DNA from: Clostridia bacterium
GTDB taxonomy: Bacteria; Bacillota; Clostridia; Christensenellales; CAG-314
Reading direction: 5' to 3'
Assembly (NCBI GenBank): GCA_017409765.1
Contig: JAFQSA010000011.1
Location: 1-41,755, forward strand
DNA length: 41,755 nt
The notes under the pieces were generated by a model that worked only from the letters and a program-made list of their open reading frames with translations, ran no database searches and was not told the origin of the DNA. Position 1 is the stretch's first letter; every line of letters begins with the position of its first letter. The translations under genes were made by a program, and so were the position numbers. Positions 23,538 through 31,973 of the stretch are shown in pieces.

Positions 23538-23810
23538 TGTAATTTTGTATGACGATGCTTGCGTGGGTGATTATTAGGTGGTGTTGTTTGCCACTTTGTC
23601 TGATTTTGTGATGCCTAAAATTAGGTTTTTGTCATCGTGCTAAACAATGAGAGTAAAGTGAAAGTTTTAACAATTCTGCACCTTGCAAGAGTGCTGAATA
23701 GCAAAAATCGCGCAAATTTAGAATACTATGTCAAGCATAATAACAAAAAAGCAACTTAAATGCATACGATTTTGACTATTGCTCAAACTAAAAACACTTT
23801 TGAGGTGTTT
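23538..23810. other. gene-free spacer upstream of spoIVB
   Basis: The smc-spoIVB gap is 412 bases. After the smc terminator there is no open reading frame that I can support. It contains a 12-base palindrome CCTAAAATTAGG followed by TTTTTG near 23612-23628, and copy 2 of the dispersed motif (23719-23743), which is the best candidate for spoIVB control. Confidence 0.6.
23719..23743 (+). repeat. dispersed sporulation-neighbourhood motif, copy 2
   Basis: TAGAAT followed by ACTATGTCAAGCATA and ATAA, 68 bases upstream of the spoIVB ATG. CATAATA (23736-23742) fits the -10 of forespore sigma-G promoters (CATnmTA), but no -35 matching GnATA lies at the usual 17-18 base distance. Confidence 0.55.
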
Positions 23811-24896
23811 ATGAAAAGGCAAAGAATTTTTACTTTATCCGTTCTTATAGTACTGTTTGTCGCATCGATTTTGCTGAGTTTTAGCCATCAAGTTTCCAAT
23901 GCTGATGGCACAAACTTTAGCGATTTTAGAGATAATATCACCGATTTATTCATTCCAGAAACGTCAGGCAAAATTACCGAGCAAGTCTATCTTGGTGGGT
24001 ATCCTTTGGGGCTTACAATAGATGGCGATGGTGTTACTGTTGTTGGTCTAAACGAGTTTGTTGGCGCTGACGGTAAACTGTGTTGTCCTGCTCAAAGTGT
24101 AGGCATTGCAGTTGGCGATACTATTGTCGAGTTGGATGGACGCAAAATTTTTTCCTCACAAAAACTCATTGAAGTTTCCAAAGGTGTAAAAGGTAAAAGT
24201 GTCAAAATCAAATTTGTACGTAATGGGCTTGTGATGGAAAAGCAAATTGCTCCCATCAAAGACTTGTCTAGTGGTGCCTATCGATTGGGACTTTGGACGC
24301 GTGATGCATCTAGTGGTGTAGGGACTTTGACCTATGTTCGCAAAAATTTGTCTTTCGCTAGCCTTGGTCATCCTATTTGTGATCCCAAAGGTAACATTGT
24401 AAAATGTTCCAATGGTGGTGTTTTTGCATGCAATATCGACGGCATCAAAAAGGGGCAACAAGGTGTTGCTGGCGAACTGAAGGGCACGTTGCAGTTTGAC
24501 ATGCGCATGGGAAATCTTTACAAAAATAACAAATATGGTGCTTACGGGACCTTTGATAGTTTTCCAAATTTTTGCTCTAATTTGATTGACGTTGCCGATA
24601 TTGGCGAAATTCAACCCGGTTTTGCCCAAATTTACTGCACTTTTGAGGACGGTGTACGTCGCGCCTACGATATCAAGATTGTAAAAGCCAGTTATCAAAC
24701 ATCTTGCAACGACAAGGGCATGGTTATCCAAGTTGTTGACAAAGACTTGCTGGAAAAAACTGGTGGAATTGTACAAGGTATGTCGGGTAGCCCAATTGTT
24801 CAAAATGACAAGCTTGTTGGCGCTGTAACGCATGTGTTTGTTAACGATCCAACTCGTGGCTACGGTATCTATGCAAAGTGGATGCTTGCCAACTAG
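23811..24896 (+). CDS. spoIVB: SpoIVB-type sporulation serine peptidase (S55)
   Basis: 361 residues. An N-terminal membrane anchor (8-25), a PDZ-like domain (about 60-145) and an S55 domain are present. The catalytic triad is visible as His187 (SLGHPIC), Asp310 and Ser325 (VQGMSGSPIV), with the 15-residue Asp-Ser spacing of Bacillus SpoIVB. There, the forespore-made protease crosses the intermembrane space and triggers pro-sigma-K processing. SD GAGGTG lies before the ATG at 23811; an upstream in-frame ATG at 23760 has none. spo0A, the usual downstream partner, is not here. Confidence 0.93.
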   Translation: MKRQRIFTLSVLIVLFVASILLSFSHQVSNADGTNFSDFRDNITDLFIPETSGKITEQVYLGGYPLGLTIDGDGVTVVGLNEFVGADGKLCCPAQSVGIAVGDTIVELDGRKIFSSQKLIEVSKGVKGKSVKIKFVRNGLVMEKQIAPIKDLSSGAYRLGLWTRDASSGVGTLTYVRKNLSFASLGHPICDPKGNIVKCSNGGVFACNIDGIKKGQQGVAGELKGTLQFDMRMGNLYKNNKYGAYGTFDSFPNFCSNLIDVADIGEIQPGFAQIYCTFEDGVRRAYDIKIVKASYQTSCNDKGMVIQVVDKDLLEKTGGIVQGMSGSPIVQNDKLVGAVTHVFVNDPTRGYGIYAKWMLAN

Positions 24897-24910
24897 TCTA
24901 AAATTAACTC

Positions 24911-24941
24911 AAAGCTCATATCAATTGATATGGGCTTTTTT
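24911..24941 (+). terminator. terminator of spoIVB, overlapping the next start codon
   Basis: AAAGCTCATATC (24911-24922) pairs with GATATGGGCTTT (24927-24938), loop AATT, then TTT. The ATG proposed for the next gene (24930-24932) lies in its 3' arm. Confidence 0.82.
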
Positions 24942-25508
24942 AGATTTTTCAAACAATATTGGGAAGATTTTACCCTTTGGGTCAAGTTAAATAAACTAAA
25001 AGTACTGCTTACGGGAGTGTTTTCCGTAGTGGCGGTTGTTGTTGGGTGTGCAATTTTTCGAAATTGCCAGCAAAATTGGTGGTACACCAATCGGTGCAAT
25101 CATGTGGAGATGTTGTTGTATGGCAATGTGTTTTCCGTGGTTTTATCAATTTTACTCGAAACAGCCCTCATTTTGTTGTTGGCATATATTTCTCAAATGC
25201 ACAAGCGTCTAGTTGTTGTGTCACATCTTTTGTTGCTGGTTGGTGGTATTTACTGCGGAGCGCACTTAGCATGCCTGTTTTCCTACGTTGGTGTTGTTGC
25301 GGTGCTATTTTTTGTGTTTTATACTCTTTTGTCCGTTGTGACATTGCTAGTACCTTGTTTTGCAAAGAACTATCCAACGGAGTATTGTAAAACCCCTTGT
25401 GAAATTTGGACTGATAACAAAATCAGTTTTGTTGTTATCGTTTTGATTGCATTGTTAAGAATTTTACTACTTTTTTTATTCTTGCGTCCGATTTGTGGTT
25501 CAATTTGA
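24930..25508 (+). CDS. Unidentified multi-helix membrane protein
   Basis: 192 residues if started at ATG 24930. There are about five strongly hydrophobic helices (near 28-46, 68-86, 95-115, 118-140, 165-185), with a short basic/aromatic N-terminus (WVKLNKLK). I do not recognise a family; size and position beside spoIVB recall SpoIIM, but I see no sequence support. The start is uncertain: no SD precedes 24930 and it falls inside the spoIVB terminator; no other good start exists before the first helix (GTG at about residue 31 would truncate it). The deoB promoter begins right at its stop. Confidence 0.65.
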   Translation: MGFFRFFKQYWEDFTLWVKLNKLKVLLTGVFSVVAVVVGCAIFRNCQQNWWYTNRCNHVEMLLYGNVFSVVLSILLETALILLLAYISQMHKRLVVVSHLLLLVGGIYCGAHLACLFSYVGVVAVLFFVFYTLLSVVTLLVPCFAKNYPTEYCKTPCEIWTDNKISFVVIVLIALLRILLLFLFLRPICGSI

Positions 25509-25537
25509 TTGTTAAAAAATTGCCAATTTGATATAAT
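25509..25537 (+). promoter_or_regulatory. promoter of deoB
   Basis: TTGTTA (25509-25514), 17 bases, TATAAT (25532-25537) with a TGA extended -10. Confidence 0.78.
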
Positions 25538-25588
25538 ATATCATAAGAAGCAATTTGCAGAATGTTTGGCAAATTTTACGAGGTATAA

Positions 25589-26740
25589 ATGAGAGCATTT
25601 ATTTTAGTTATTGACGGTTTTGGCATTGGTGCTATGCCTGATTGCAAAAAATACGGCGATTTTGGTGCTAACACACTAAAAAATATCCGTTCCGCATACG
25701 AAATGTCCATTCCAAATCTTGCTGATATGGGATTGTACAACATCGATGGTACCTACAATGACGATCGTTCCCCCATCGGTGCGTATGCAAGATTGTCCGA
25801 ACTTTCCAAAGGTAAGGATACTACAGTTGGCCACTGGGAAATGGCAGGTGTAATCACATCTAAGCCATTGCCCACCTTCCCTAATGGTTTTCCAAAGGAA
25901 TTTGTGGACAAGCTGGAAGGTGAACTTGGTACAAAAATTTTGTGCAACAAGCCATACAGCGGTACGGAAGTTATCAAGGACTACGGCAAAGAACATCTAG
26001 AAACAGGTTACCCAATTGTTTACACATCGGCTGACTCCGTTTTGCAAATAGCGGTGCATATGGATAAGTACTCCATTGACGAGTTGTACGCAATGTGCCA
26101 AAAGGCGCGCAAACTTTGTGCAGGTGACTACGGTGTTGGACGTGTTATTGCTCGTCCATTTACGGGCAGTTATCCTTTTACTCGCACGGCAGAACGCAAG
26201 GACTACTCCTTGGATCCAACGGGTGTTACATTGCTCGAAGTTGTAAAAAATGCTGGTCTAGAGAGTGTTGCTGTAGGTAAAATTGAGTACATTTTCAACG
26301 GAATTGGTATGACCCGTTGCATCCATACCGAAAGCAATTTGGATGGTCTTAACAAAACGTTGGAAATTGCCAAGGAAAAATTTGATGGTCTTGTGTTTGT
26401 CAACTTGGTTGATACCGACATGAAGTTTGGCCACCGTCGTGACGTGTTTGGCTACGCCGAAGCGCTTGAGGAAATTGATGCAAAGGTTGGCGAACTTGTA
26501 AAACTTTTGAAACACGATGACGTGCTTTACATCACGGGCGACCATGGTTGCGATCCAACTCACACAGCGCACACCGACCACACTCGCGAGTACGTTCCAC
26601 TTCTTATTTATGGTTCCGATGTTATCCCAACAAATTTGGGCACAATGGAAGGTTTTGATGTCATCGCGGACACAATAAAAGCGCAACTTGGCATTGACGA
26701 AAATGCACCAAAGTCCGTTTGGGAAAAAATCACAAGATAA
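25589..26740 (+). CDS. deoB: Phosphopentomutase DeoB
   Basis: 383 residues. It interconverts (deoxy)ribose 1-phosphate and 5-phosphate in nucleoside salvage. It belongs to the alkaline-phosphatase-like metalloenzymes: metal-binding Asp9 in VIDGFGIGAMPD, the phosphorylated Thr in GKDTTVGHWEMAG, and DTDMKFGHRRD and TGDHGCDPT for the two-Mn site. SD GAGGTATA lies upstream. It is transcribed alone between its own promoter and terminator, without other deo genes. Confidence 0.97.
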   Translation: MRAFILVIDGFGIGAMPDCKKYGDFGANTLKNIRSAYEMSIPNLADMGLYNIDGTYNDDRSPIGAYARLSELSKGKDTTVGHWEMAGVITSKPLPTFPNGFPKEFVDKLEGELGTKILCNKPYSGTEVIKDYGKEHLETGYPIVYTSADSVLQIAVHMDKYSIDELYAMCQKARKLCAGDYGVGRVIARPFTGSYPFTRTAERKDYSLDPTGVTLLEVVKNAGLESVAVGKIEYIFNGIGMTRCIHTESNLDGLNKTLEIAKEKFDGLVFVNLVDTDMKFGHRRDVFGYAEALEEIDAKVGELVKLLKHDDVLYITGDHGCDPTHTAHTDHTREYVPLLIYGSDVIPTNLGTMEGFDVIADTIKAQLGIDENAPKSVWEKITR

Positions 26741-26766
26741 TGTAATACGACATTTATCACTTTGTT

Positions 26767-26804
26767 AAAAACACCTTGAAACGTTTGTTTCAAGGTGTTT
26801 TTTT
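26767..26804 (+). terminator. terminator of deoB
   Basis: AAAAACACCTTGAAAC (26767-26782) pairs with GTTTCAAGGTGTTTTT (26787-26802), loop GTTT. Confidence 0.93.
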
Positions 26805-26857
26805 GTATATCTAGGCATTTTTTGCAAATACTAACCAAAAAGTCAAGGAGATTTGTT

Positions 26858-27991
26858 ATGAGAAAACAAATTTGGATTTTTATTAGTATTTTGCTTTTGG
26901 TATTGGCGATTTTGCCAATTTCGGCATGTGCTGAAGGTGTGGCAATAACTGCACGCGAAGGCATTTTAGTTAGCGAGGATGGCCAAGTATTGCAAGAACA
27001 CAACGCTTTAGAAAAGCGTCCTATTGCAAGTATGACAAAAATTATGACGTTGCTTTGTATCTACGACTCAATCGACAATGGCAAGATTTCCTTGGATGAT
27101 ACCGTTGTTGTGAGCAGTCGTGCGGCGGGCATGGGCGGATCTCAAGTTTTTTTGGAGGCAAATGGTGCTTACAAAGTTAATGAACTTGTAAAATCTATCA
27201 TTGTTTGTTCGGCTAACGATAGTTGTGTTGCCATGGCGGAGCACGTTAGCGGAAGTGTAGAGTCCTTTGTAGAGATGATGAACAGCAAGTGTAGAGAATA
27301 TGGTCTTGTGGCGACGCATTTCGAAAATTGCACAGGCTTGCCTGCCGTCAGTCAGTTTTCTTGCGCAAAGGACGTTGCTCAAATGTTTTTGCAATTGATC
27401 AAGCATCCACATTACTTTAGTTGTGCCAATATTTGGATGGAGGACTTTGTGCATCCATCTGGTAGAGTTACTGGCATGACAAATACAAACAAACTTGTAC
27501 GGTTTTACCAAGGTTGTGATGGTGGCAAAACTGGCTATACTTGTGAGGCGCAACATTGTCTTGCTGCAACTGCAAAGCGTGGAGATACACGTGTTGTTGC
27601 TGTTATCATTGGCGCAAAGGATAGCAAAACGCGTTTCAAAGAAGTCAGCGATATGTTCAACTACGCATTTGCCAACTATCAAAGCAATGTCTTGATGTCT
27701 GTAAGTGATAGTCAAAAGGTTGCAGTGGATGGCGGAAAGCAAAAAAGTGTTGAAGTTGCACCCGCCGAGAAACTTGTTGCATTTGGTAAAAAGGGCGATT
27801 GTGACTACACACTACAGGTCGATCTTCCGCAAACTATTCAAGCGCCCATCTTGAAAGGCGACGTGGTGGGGCAAGCACATTCAGTTGACAAAAATGGCGT
27901 AATTGTCAAGTCTGTCGATTTGGTAGCACAATGTGACGTTCAAGCCAAAACTTACTGGGACTACGTTAAGGAAATTGTAGTAAATAAATAG
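26858..27991 (+). CDS. D-alanyl-D-alanine carboxypeptidase (DacF/PBP5-like)
   Basis: 377 residues. It removes the terminal D-Ala of peptidoglycan stem peptides outside the membrane. SMTK (Ser58-Lys61), SAN (near 124) and KTG (GGKTGYT) are the penicillin-binding motifs; a beta-rich C-terminal domain and a WDYVKEIV amphipathic tail follow, as in PBP5/DacF. The signal peptide ends ISAC (Cys24), a good lipobox, so it may be a lipoprotein. SD AAGGAG is 7 bases before the ATG at 26858; the frame runs further upstream but only into the deoB terminator. Confidence 0.93.
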   Translation: MRKQIWIFISILLLVLAILPISACAEGVAITAREGILVSEDGQVLQEHNALEKRPIASMTKIMTLLCIYDSIDNGKISLDDTVVVSSRAAGMGGSQVFLEANGAYKVNELVKSIIVCSANDSCVAMAEHVSGSVESFVEMMNSKCREYGLVATHFENCTGLPAVSQFSCAKDVAQMFLQLIKHPHYFSCANIWMEDFVHPSGRVTGMTNTNKLVRFYQGCDGGKTGYTCEAQHCLAATAKRGDTRVVAVIIGAKDSKTRFKEVSDMFNYAFANYQSNVLMSVSDSQKVAVDGGKQKSVEVAPAEKLVAFGKKGDCDYTLQVDLPQTIQAPILKGDVVGQAHSVDKNGVIVKSVDLVAQCDVQAKTYWDYVKEIVVNK

Positions 27992-28003
27992 TCATTGTAT
28001 TTT

Positions 28004-28042
28004 GAAAATTGCAGGGATATATTCCTTGCAGTTTTCTATTTG
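28004..28042 (+). terminator. probable terminator of the carboxypeptidase gene
   Basis: GAAAATTGCAGGG (28004-28016) pairs with CCTTGCAGTTTTC (28024-28036) with two G-U pairs; the following T-tract (TATTTGG) is poor. Confidence 0.5.
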
Positions 28043-28192
28043 GTCGAGAGTTAATTAGGCTAAATGTGGTTTTAGGCAAAAGCATTTGTTTTTGCGTTGT
28101 AATGGATTGCTGTAATTTTTTATACATTTCAGTTAAAATTAACTAAATTATACTAATATATACTATACAACCCCACAAACTCTCAAATTTTA

Positions 28193-28221
28193 TTGACTTT
28201 AGGACTACAATTTGGTAGAAT
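28193..28221 (+). promoter_or_regulatory. promoter of M50 protease-scpAB, start at the initiation codon
   Basis: TTGACT (28193-28198), 17 bases, TAGAAT (28216-28221). The expected +1, seven bases on, is 28228, the A of the ATG. Confidence 0.75.
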
Positions 28222-28227
28222 GATACT

Positions 28228-28938
28228 ATGACAATTATTAGAATTTTAACAAACGAATATTCTGGCGTTACTCGCGAAAGTTTGTTGGAAACAATAGCGT
28301 TTTTAGTTGCGCTTTTGACGGCATTGGTGTTACACGAAATTGCCCACGGTCTTGTTGCCTATTGGAATGGTGACATTACTGCAAAGTACTACGGTAGACT
28401 TTCCTTGAATCCTGCAAAGCACTTTGATATCATCGGCTTGATAATGATGCTGTTTGTTGGATTTGGTTGGGCAAAACCCGTACCAGTAAACCCAAACAAC
28501 TTCAAGAATCGCAAAGTTGGCGCATTTACCGTTTCTTTGGCGGGTATTGTCACAAACCTGATTTTGGCATTTTTGTTTAGTGCTTTGTCCGTGTTTATGG
28601 GAAGAATCCCTGTTGTTAGTGGCGAAGCTAGTTACTATATTGTCTATTTTTTGTACGCATTGGGGTTGTATACTGCAATGTTAAACGTCAACTTTGCATT
28701 GTTTAACCTGTTGCCACTGTATCCACTTGATGGTTACAGATTGCTTTCTTGCTTTGTGGACGAGCGTAAACCTGCAATGGTTGCAATCAGAAAGTACAGC
28801 TTGTACATCATGCTTGCATTGTTGCTTTTGGATCGTTTGCCATTTATGGCTGGATTTTCTCCATTTGATTGGTACATCGGCAGGCTTGGTGGCGCAATTT
28901 TGGGCGCATTTCAAAAATTTTGGGGGCTATTTGTATAA
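28228..28938 (+). CDS. Site-2 protease family (M50) membrane metalloprotease
   Basis: 236 residues, about five helices. Zinc motif HEIAHG (HExxH) in the first helix, and NLLPLYPLDGYRL carrying the third ligand Asp, define the small YwhC/YydH-like M50 group, which cuts within membranes. The same group includes SpoIVFB, which matures pro-sigma-K after SpoIVB signalling, but that role cannot be assigned from sequence. No SD is present (upstream bases GGTAGAATGATACT); the promoter suggests leaderless translation. Its stop overlaps scpA (TAATG). Confidence 0.9.
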   Translation: MTIIRILTNEYSGVTRESLLETIAFLVALLTALVLHEIAHGLVAYWNGDITAKYYGRLSLNPAKHFDIIGLIMMLFVGFGWAKPVPVNPNNFKNRKVGAFTVSLAGIVTNLILAFLFSALSVFMGRIPVVSGEASYYIVYFLYALGLYTAMLNVNFALFNLLPLYPLDGYRLLSCFVDERKPAMVAIRKYSLYIMLALLLLDRLPFMAGFSPFDWYIGRLGGAILGAFQKFWGLFV

Positions 28939-29756
28939 TGGACGAACAACAACAATATCAACAAGAATATATATTTGACGAGCATAAGGATGCTCTCAAA
29001 TTAGACATTACGAACTTTTCCGGTCCATTAGACTTGCTACTTGCACTTGTTAAGGAAAACAAAATCGAAATCAAGGATATTTTCGTATCTCAAGTCACCG
29101 AGCAATTCTTGCAGTATATGGATCAAGTTTCCAAGTTGGACGTCGATCAAGCAAGTGAGTATATGGCGATGTCTGCAACGCTTTTGGAAATCAAATCTCG
29201 TGCGTTATTGCCAGTTTTGCCAACTGCTGACGAAGACGAGGAAAGCCCCGAACAAATGCTTATTCGTCAGTTGGAAGAGTACAAGCTATTCAAAGAAGTT
29301 GTTACGGAACTCAAAACTCAGGAAAACGTCAATCGTTTTTATCGTGAGCCGGATAGTTCTGTTGGTAAGGAAGTGTCTGTTTTGAAGGATAGTCTTTCTC
29401 TAGAAGGCTTTATGACGGCATTTAGCAAGTTTTTGGCTAAAATGCAAGTCAAAGCGCAAGCGGAAAACGTATCGCGAGCGATCACAAAGGAGAACTTTTC
29501 CGTTAGTTCTAAAATCGCTCTTATTCGCGAAGTATTGCGTAGCGAAGAGCACTTCAAGTTTGTGGATTTGTTTGCAGTTGATGCAAGCAAAAACGAAGTT
29601 ATTACAACGTTTATGGCCGTTTTGGAACTGTTGAAGTTGCAAGCCATTAGCGTTGAACAACATGGTCTGTTTGAAGAAGTTATCATTCACAAGAAAGGTG
29701 ACATCGAAAATATTGATATCAGAGTAGGAGATGAGTACGATGAGCCAATTGAGTAA
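28938..29756 (+). CDS. scpA: Segregation and condensation protein A
   Basis: 272 residues. This is the kleisin that bridges the two SMC heads. The N-terminal LDITNFSGPLDLLLALVKEN is the family hallmark; the winged-helix C-terminus (KNEVITTFMAVLELLKLQ) is clear. The ATG at 28938 overlaps the M50 stop codon, so translation is probably coupled. It overlaps scpB by 17 bases. Confidence 0.97.
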   Translation: MDEQQQYQQEYIFDEHKDALKLDITNFSGPLDLLLALVKENKIEIKDIFVSQVTEQFLQYMDQVSKLDVDQASEYMAMSATLLEIKSRALLPVLPTADEDEESPEQMLIRQLEEYKLFKEVVTELKTQENVNRFYREPDSSVGKEVSVLKDSLSLEGFMTAFSKFLAKMQVKAQAENVSRAITKENFSVSSKIALIREVLRSEEHFKFVDLFAVDASKNEVITTFMAVLELLKLQAISVEQHGLFEEVIIHKKGDIENIDIRVGDEYDEPIE

Positions 29757-30369
29757 AATTATCGAATCAATCTTGTTTGTTTCCGGCAAGCCTGTTGAGG
29801 AATCCTTCATCAGAGAGAAGTTGGAAATAACAGGAAAACAATATAGCGAAGCATTGGATGAACTAATGAAGCAATACAGCGGAGAAAGTGGCATCCATCT
29901 TTTGCGCTTTAACAAAAAGGTTCAATTTGCATCCAATCCTGACTACGTTAAGCAAGTTGAAGCAGTTTTGAACCCCATCAAGGAAAGAGAACTTACCAAC
30001 GCAATGTTGGAAACTTTGGCAATTGTTGCTTACAAGCAACCAATCACACGTATTGAAATTGAAGAAATCCGTGCAGTTGACTGTACGTATGCCGTTCAAA
30101 ACTTGATGCGTCTTGGTATGATTGAGGTAGTTGGACGCAAAGATACAATCGGTAAGCCATTGTTGTTTGGAACAACAGACGACTTTTTGAAGCGTTTCTC
30201 TATTAGTGAAGTTACCGATTTGCCAGACTACGACGTATTCCTTGAAAAACTAAAGGAAATCTCCGACGGCCTTGCTGCAGGTGTTACCGAAGTGGAAAAA
30301 CCAATGTTCGACCAAGTAAACGAAGTCCCAGACTTCCTTGTTGGCGAAAAGGTAGAAGTTATCGAGTAG
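29740..30369 (+). CDS. scpB: Segregation and condensation protein B
   Basis: 209 residues, two tandem winged-helix domains; a dimer binds ScpA. IIESILFVSGKPV at the start and ETLAIVAYKQPITRIEIEEIR, then MIEVVGRKDTIGKPLLFGTT are diagnostic. I chose the ATG at 29740 because AGGAG (29726-29730) stands 9 bases upstream; the ATG at 29731 directly abuts that SD. Confidence 0.96.
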   Translation: MSQLSKIIESILFVSGKPVEESFIREKLEITGKQYSEALDELMKQYSGESGIHLLRFNKKVQFASNPDYVKQVEAVLNPIKERELTNAMLETLAIVAYKQPITRIEIEEIRAVDCTYAVQNLMRLGMIEVVGRKDTIGKPLLFGTTDDFLKRFSISEVTDLPDYDVFLEKLKEISDGLAAGVTEVEKPMFDQVNEVPDFLVGEKVEVIE

Positions 30370-30420
30370 TGTGCGCATTTTGGCGAAACTATACTATATT
30401 GGGATTTGTAAAGGAAACAT

Positions 30421-30858
30421 ATGAGTGTTACATACAAAATAATGCAAAAAGAGGATATCGATAGTGTGATTCCTCTTTTTATTGAGTATTGGAATGGTAC
30501 TGGAGATCAATGGACATATGACCTTGTATACAAGCGTATTTGGCAAGTCTTAGGCTCGCCTGACTCCTATTGTTTGATGGCTTTTGAAGGCGAAAATGTC
30601 GTTGCTTTTGCGATGGGCAGGATGGAAACATTTTTTGATCTTACTGCCTACAATCTGGTGGAAATTGTAGTTGCAAAGAATTATCAAAACAAGGGAATTG
30701 GAACACAAGTAATGCTAGAGTTGGAAAAGAGAGTTAAGCAACTGGGAGTATCATTGATTCAGCTAAGCGCTGTCAACGACGATATGCACGAGCATTTTTA
30801 TGGCAAATTAGGTTATAAAAACACAACCAGTATGAATAGTAAAGGCAAATTTTTGTGA
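30421..30858 (+). CDS. GNAT-family N-acetyltransferase
   Basis: 145 residues, a single GNAT fold. The acetyl-CoA loop VAKNYQNKGIGTQVM (Q/R-x-x-G-x-G/A) and the beta-bulge ahead of it (NLVEIVV) are typical. Substrate unknown. SD GTAAAGGAAAC. It stands between scpB and the HAD gene with short gaps and no clear promoter of its own. Confidence 0.85.
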   Translation: MSVTYKIMQKEDIDSVIPLFIEYWNGTGDQWTYDLVYKRIWQVLGSPDSYCLMAFEGENVVAFAMGRMETFFDLTAYNLVEIVVAKNYQNKGIGTQVMLELEKRVKQLGVSLIQLSAVNDDMHEHFYGKLGYKNTTSMNSKGKFL

Positions 30859-30923
30859 TTTAGTACAAAAATGTTAGTTTTTAACTTCAACTTGTAAAAA
30901 ATAAACTAAAAAGGAAATATAAA

Positions 30924-31703
30924 ATGGAAAAACTACGTAACAAAAAAGGCTACATTTGTGATATGGATGGCGTAATTTATCACGGTAACAAACTTTTGCC
31001 TGGCGCAAAAGAGTTTGTAAAGTGGCTACGCGACAATAACAAAGCATTTCTCTTTTTGACAAACAACAGTCAAAAATCTCCCAAAGAGTTGGCGCAAAAG
31101 CTTGCTCGTATGGGCTTGGAAGTTGGCGAGCATCATTTTTACACGGCAGCGATGGCTACAGCAAGTTTTTTGAAAGGTCAGGGCGCAAAGACAGCTTACG
31201 TAATTGGCGATGCAGGTTTGACAAATGCACTTTATCAAGTAGGAATTGCCCTCAACGATATTGATCCAGAGTACGTTGTTATTGGCGAAACGCAAAACTA
31301 CAATTTCGAAAATATCAAACATGCAACCGTACTTGTAAACAATGGTGCAAAGTTGATTGGTACCAATGCCGATATTACAACCCCAACAGAAGAAGGGGAA
31401 ATCCCTGCTTGCAAGGCGCTTGTTGCTCCTGTTGAATATGCAACTAATCGTACTGCATACTACGTTGGCAAGCCAAATCCGCTGATGATGCGCGCAGCAA
31501 TGCATTGCTTCCACGAGCGCGGTATTCACTCTGCAGACGTTGCCATGATTGGCGACAGAATGGATACCGATATTGTAGGTGCGTTGGAAAGTGGACTAGA
31601 TCCAATTCTTGTCATGAGCGGTGTATCTACCCCCGAGATCGTTGCGAAATACCCTTATCAACCACGTTTGATTTTGAATGGAGTAGGGGATATTGCAGAG
31701 TAA
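30924..31703 (+). CDS. HAD-IIA sugar-phosphate/nucleotide phosphatase (NagD-like)
   Basis: 259 residues. Motif I CDMDGVIYHG (Asp13, Asp15), motif II LTNNSQKSP, the C2 cap in the middle, the Lys in VGKPNPLMM and motif IV IGDRMDTDIVGA place it in HAD subfamily IIA with NagD/AraL. Members dephosphorylate sugar phosphates, p-nitrophenyl phosphate or nucleotides; the true substrate is not readable. SD AAAAAGGAAA. It ends at the terminator at 31823. Confidence 0.92.
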   Translation: MEKLRNKKGYICDMDGVIYHGNKLLPGAKEFVKWLRDNNKAFLFLTNNSQKSPKELAQKLARMGLEVGEHHFYTAAMATASFLKGQGAKTAYVIGDAGLTNALYQVGIALNDIDPEYVVIGETQNYNFENIKHATVLVNNGAKLIGTNADITTPTEEGEIPACKALVAPVEYATNRTAYYVGKPNPLMMRAAMHCFHERGIHSADVAMIGDRMDTDIVGALESGLDPILVMSGVSTPEIVAKYPYQPRLILNGVGDIAE

Positions 31704-31822
31704 AAGTTGCCGATAAAACTGTGTGGAAATGCAAAAATTGGTGATTCTCAGCTATTTGGAAAAGGCAAATTAGCGCACATTTTTCGGGCAAAACAATCCC
31801 CTATATCTTTCTAAGTAAAACT

Positions 31823-31854
31823 AGCGTCCAAATTTGATTTTGGACGCTTTTTTC
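31823..31854 (+). terminator. terminator after the HAD-IIA gene
   Basis: AGCGTCCAAA (31823-31832) pairs with TTTGGACGCT (31839-31848), followed by TTTTTCTT. Confidence 0.92.
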
Positions 31855-31891
31855 TTGTTAATTTGCTTGATATTGTCAATTTTTGAGCAAA

Positions 31892-31918
31892 TATAAACTA
31901 CTATGACAAACATAATAA
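31892..31918 (+). repeat. dispersed sporulation-neighbourhood motif, copy 3
   Basis: TATAAACT followed by ACTATGACAAACATA and ATAA, 56 bases before the ytfI-like start. CATAATA (31911-31917) again resembles a sigma-G/sigma-E -10 and ATA lies 15 bases before it. A 21-codon reading frame (31903-31968) starts at the motif's ATG. Confidence 0.55.
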
Positions 31919-31973
31919 GCGATTTTTGGGTATTTTGTGTATATTTTAAGCAAAAAATCACAACCTAAACTTG

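Noticed and set aside
23695..23742. Standard sigma-G promoter using TGAATA (23695) with AATACTA or CATAATA
   Set aside because: The spacers would be 21 or more bases, outside the accepted 17-18.
24930..25508. Naming the membrane protein SpoIIM
   Set aside because: Only size, hydrophobicity and neighbourhood agree; I could not see SpoIIM sequence features.
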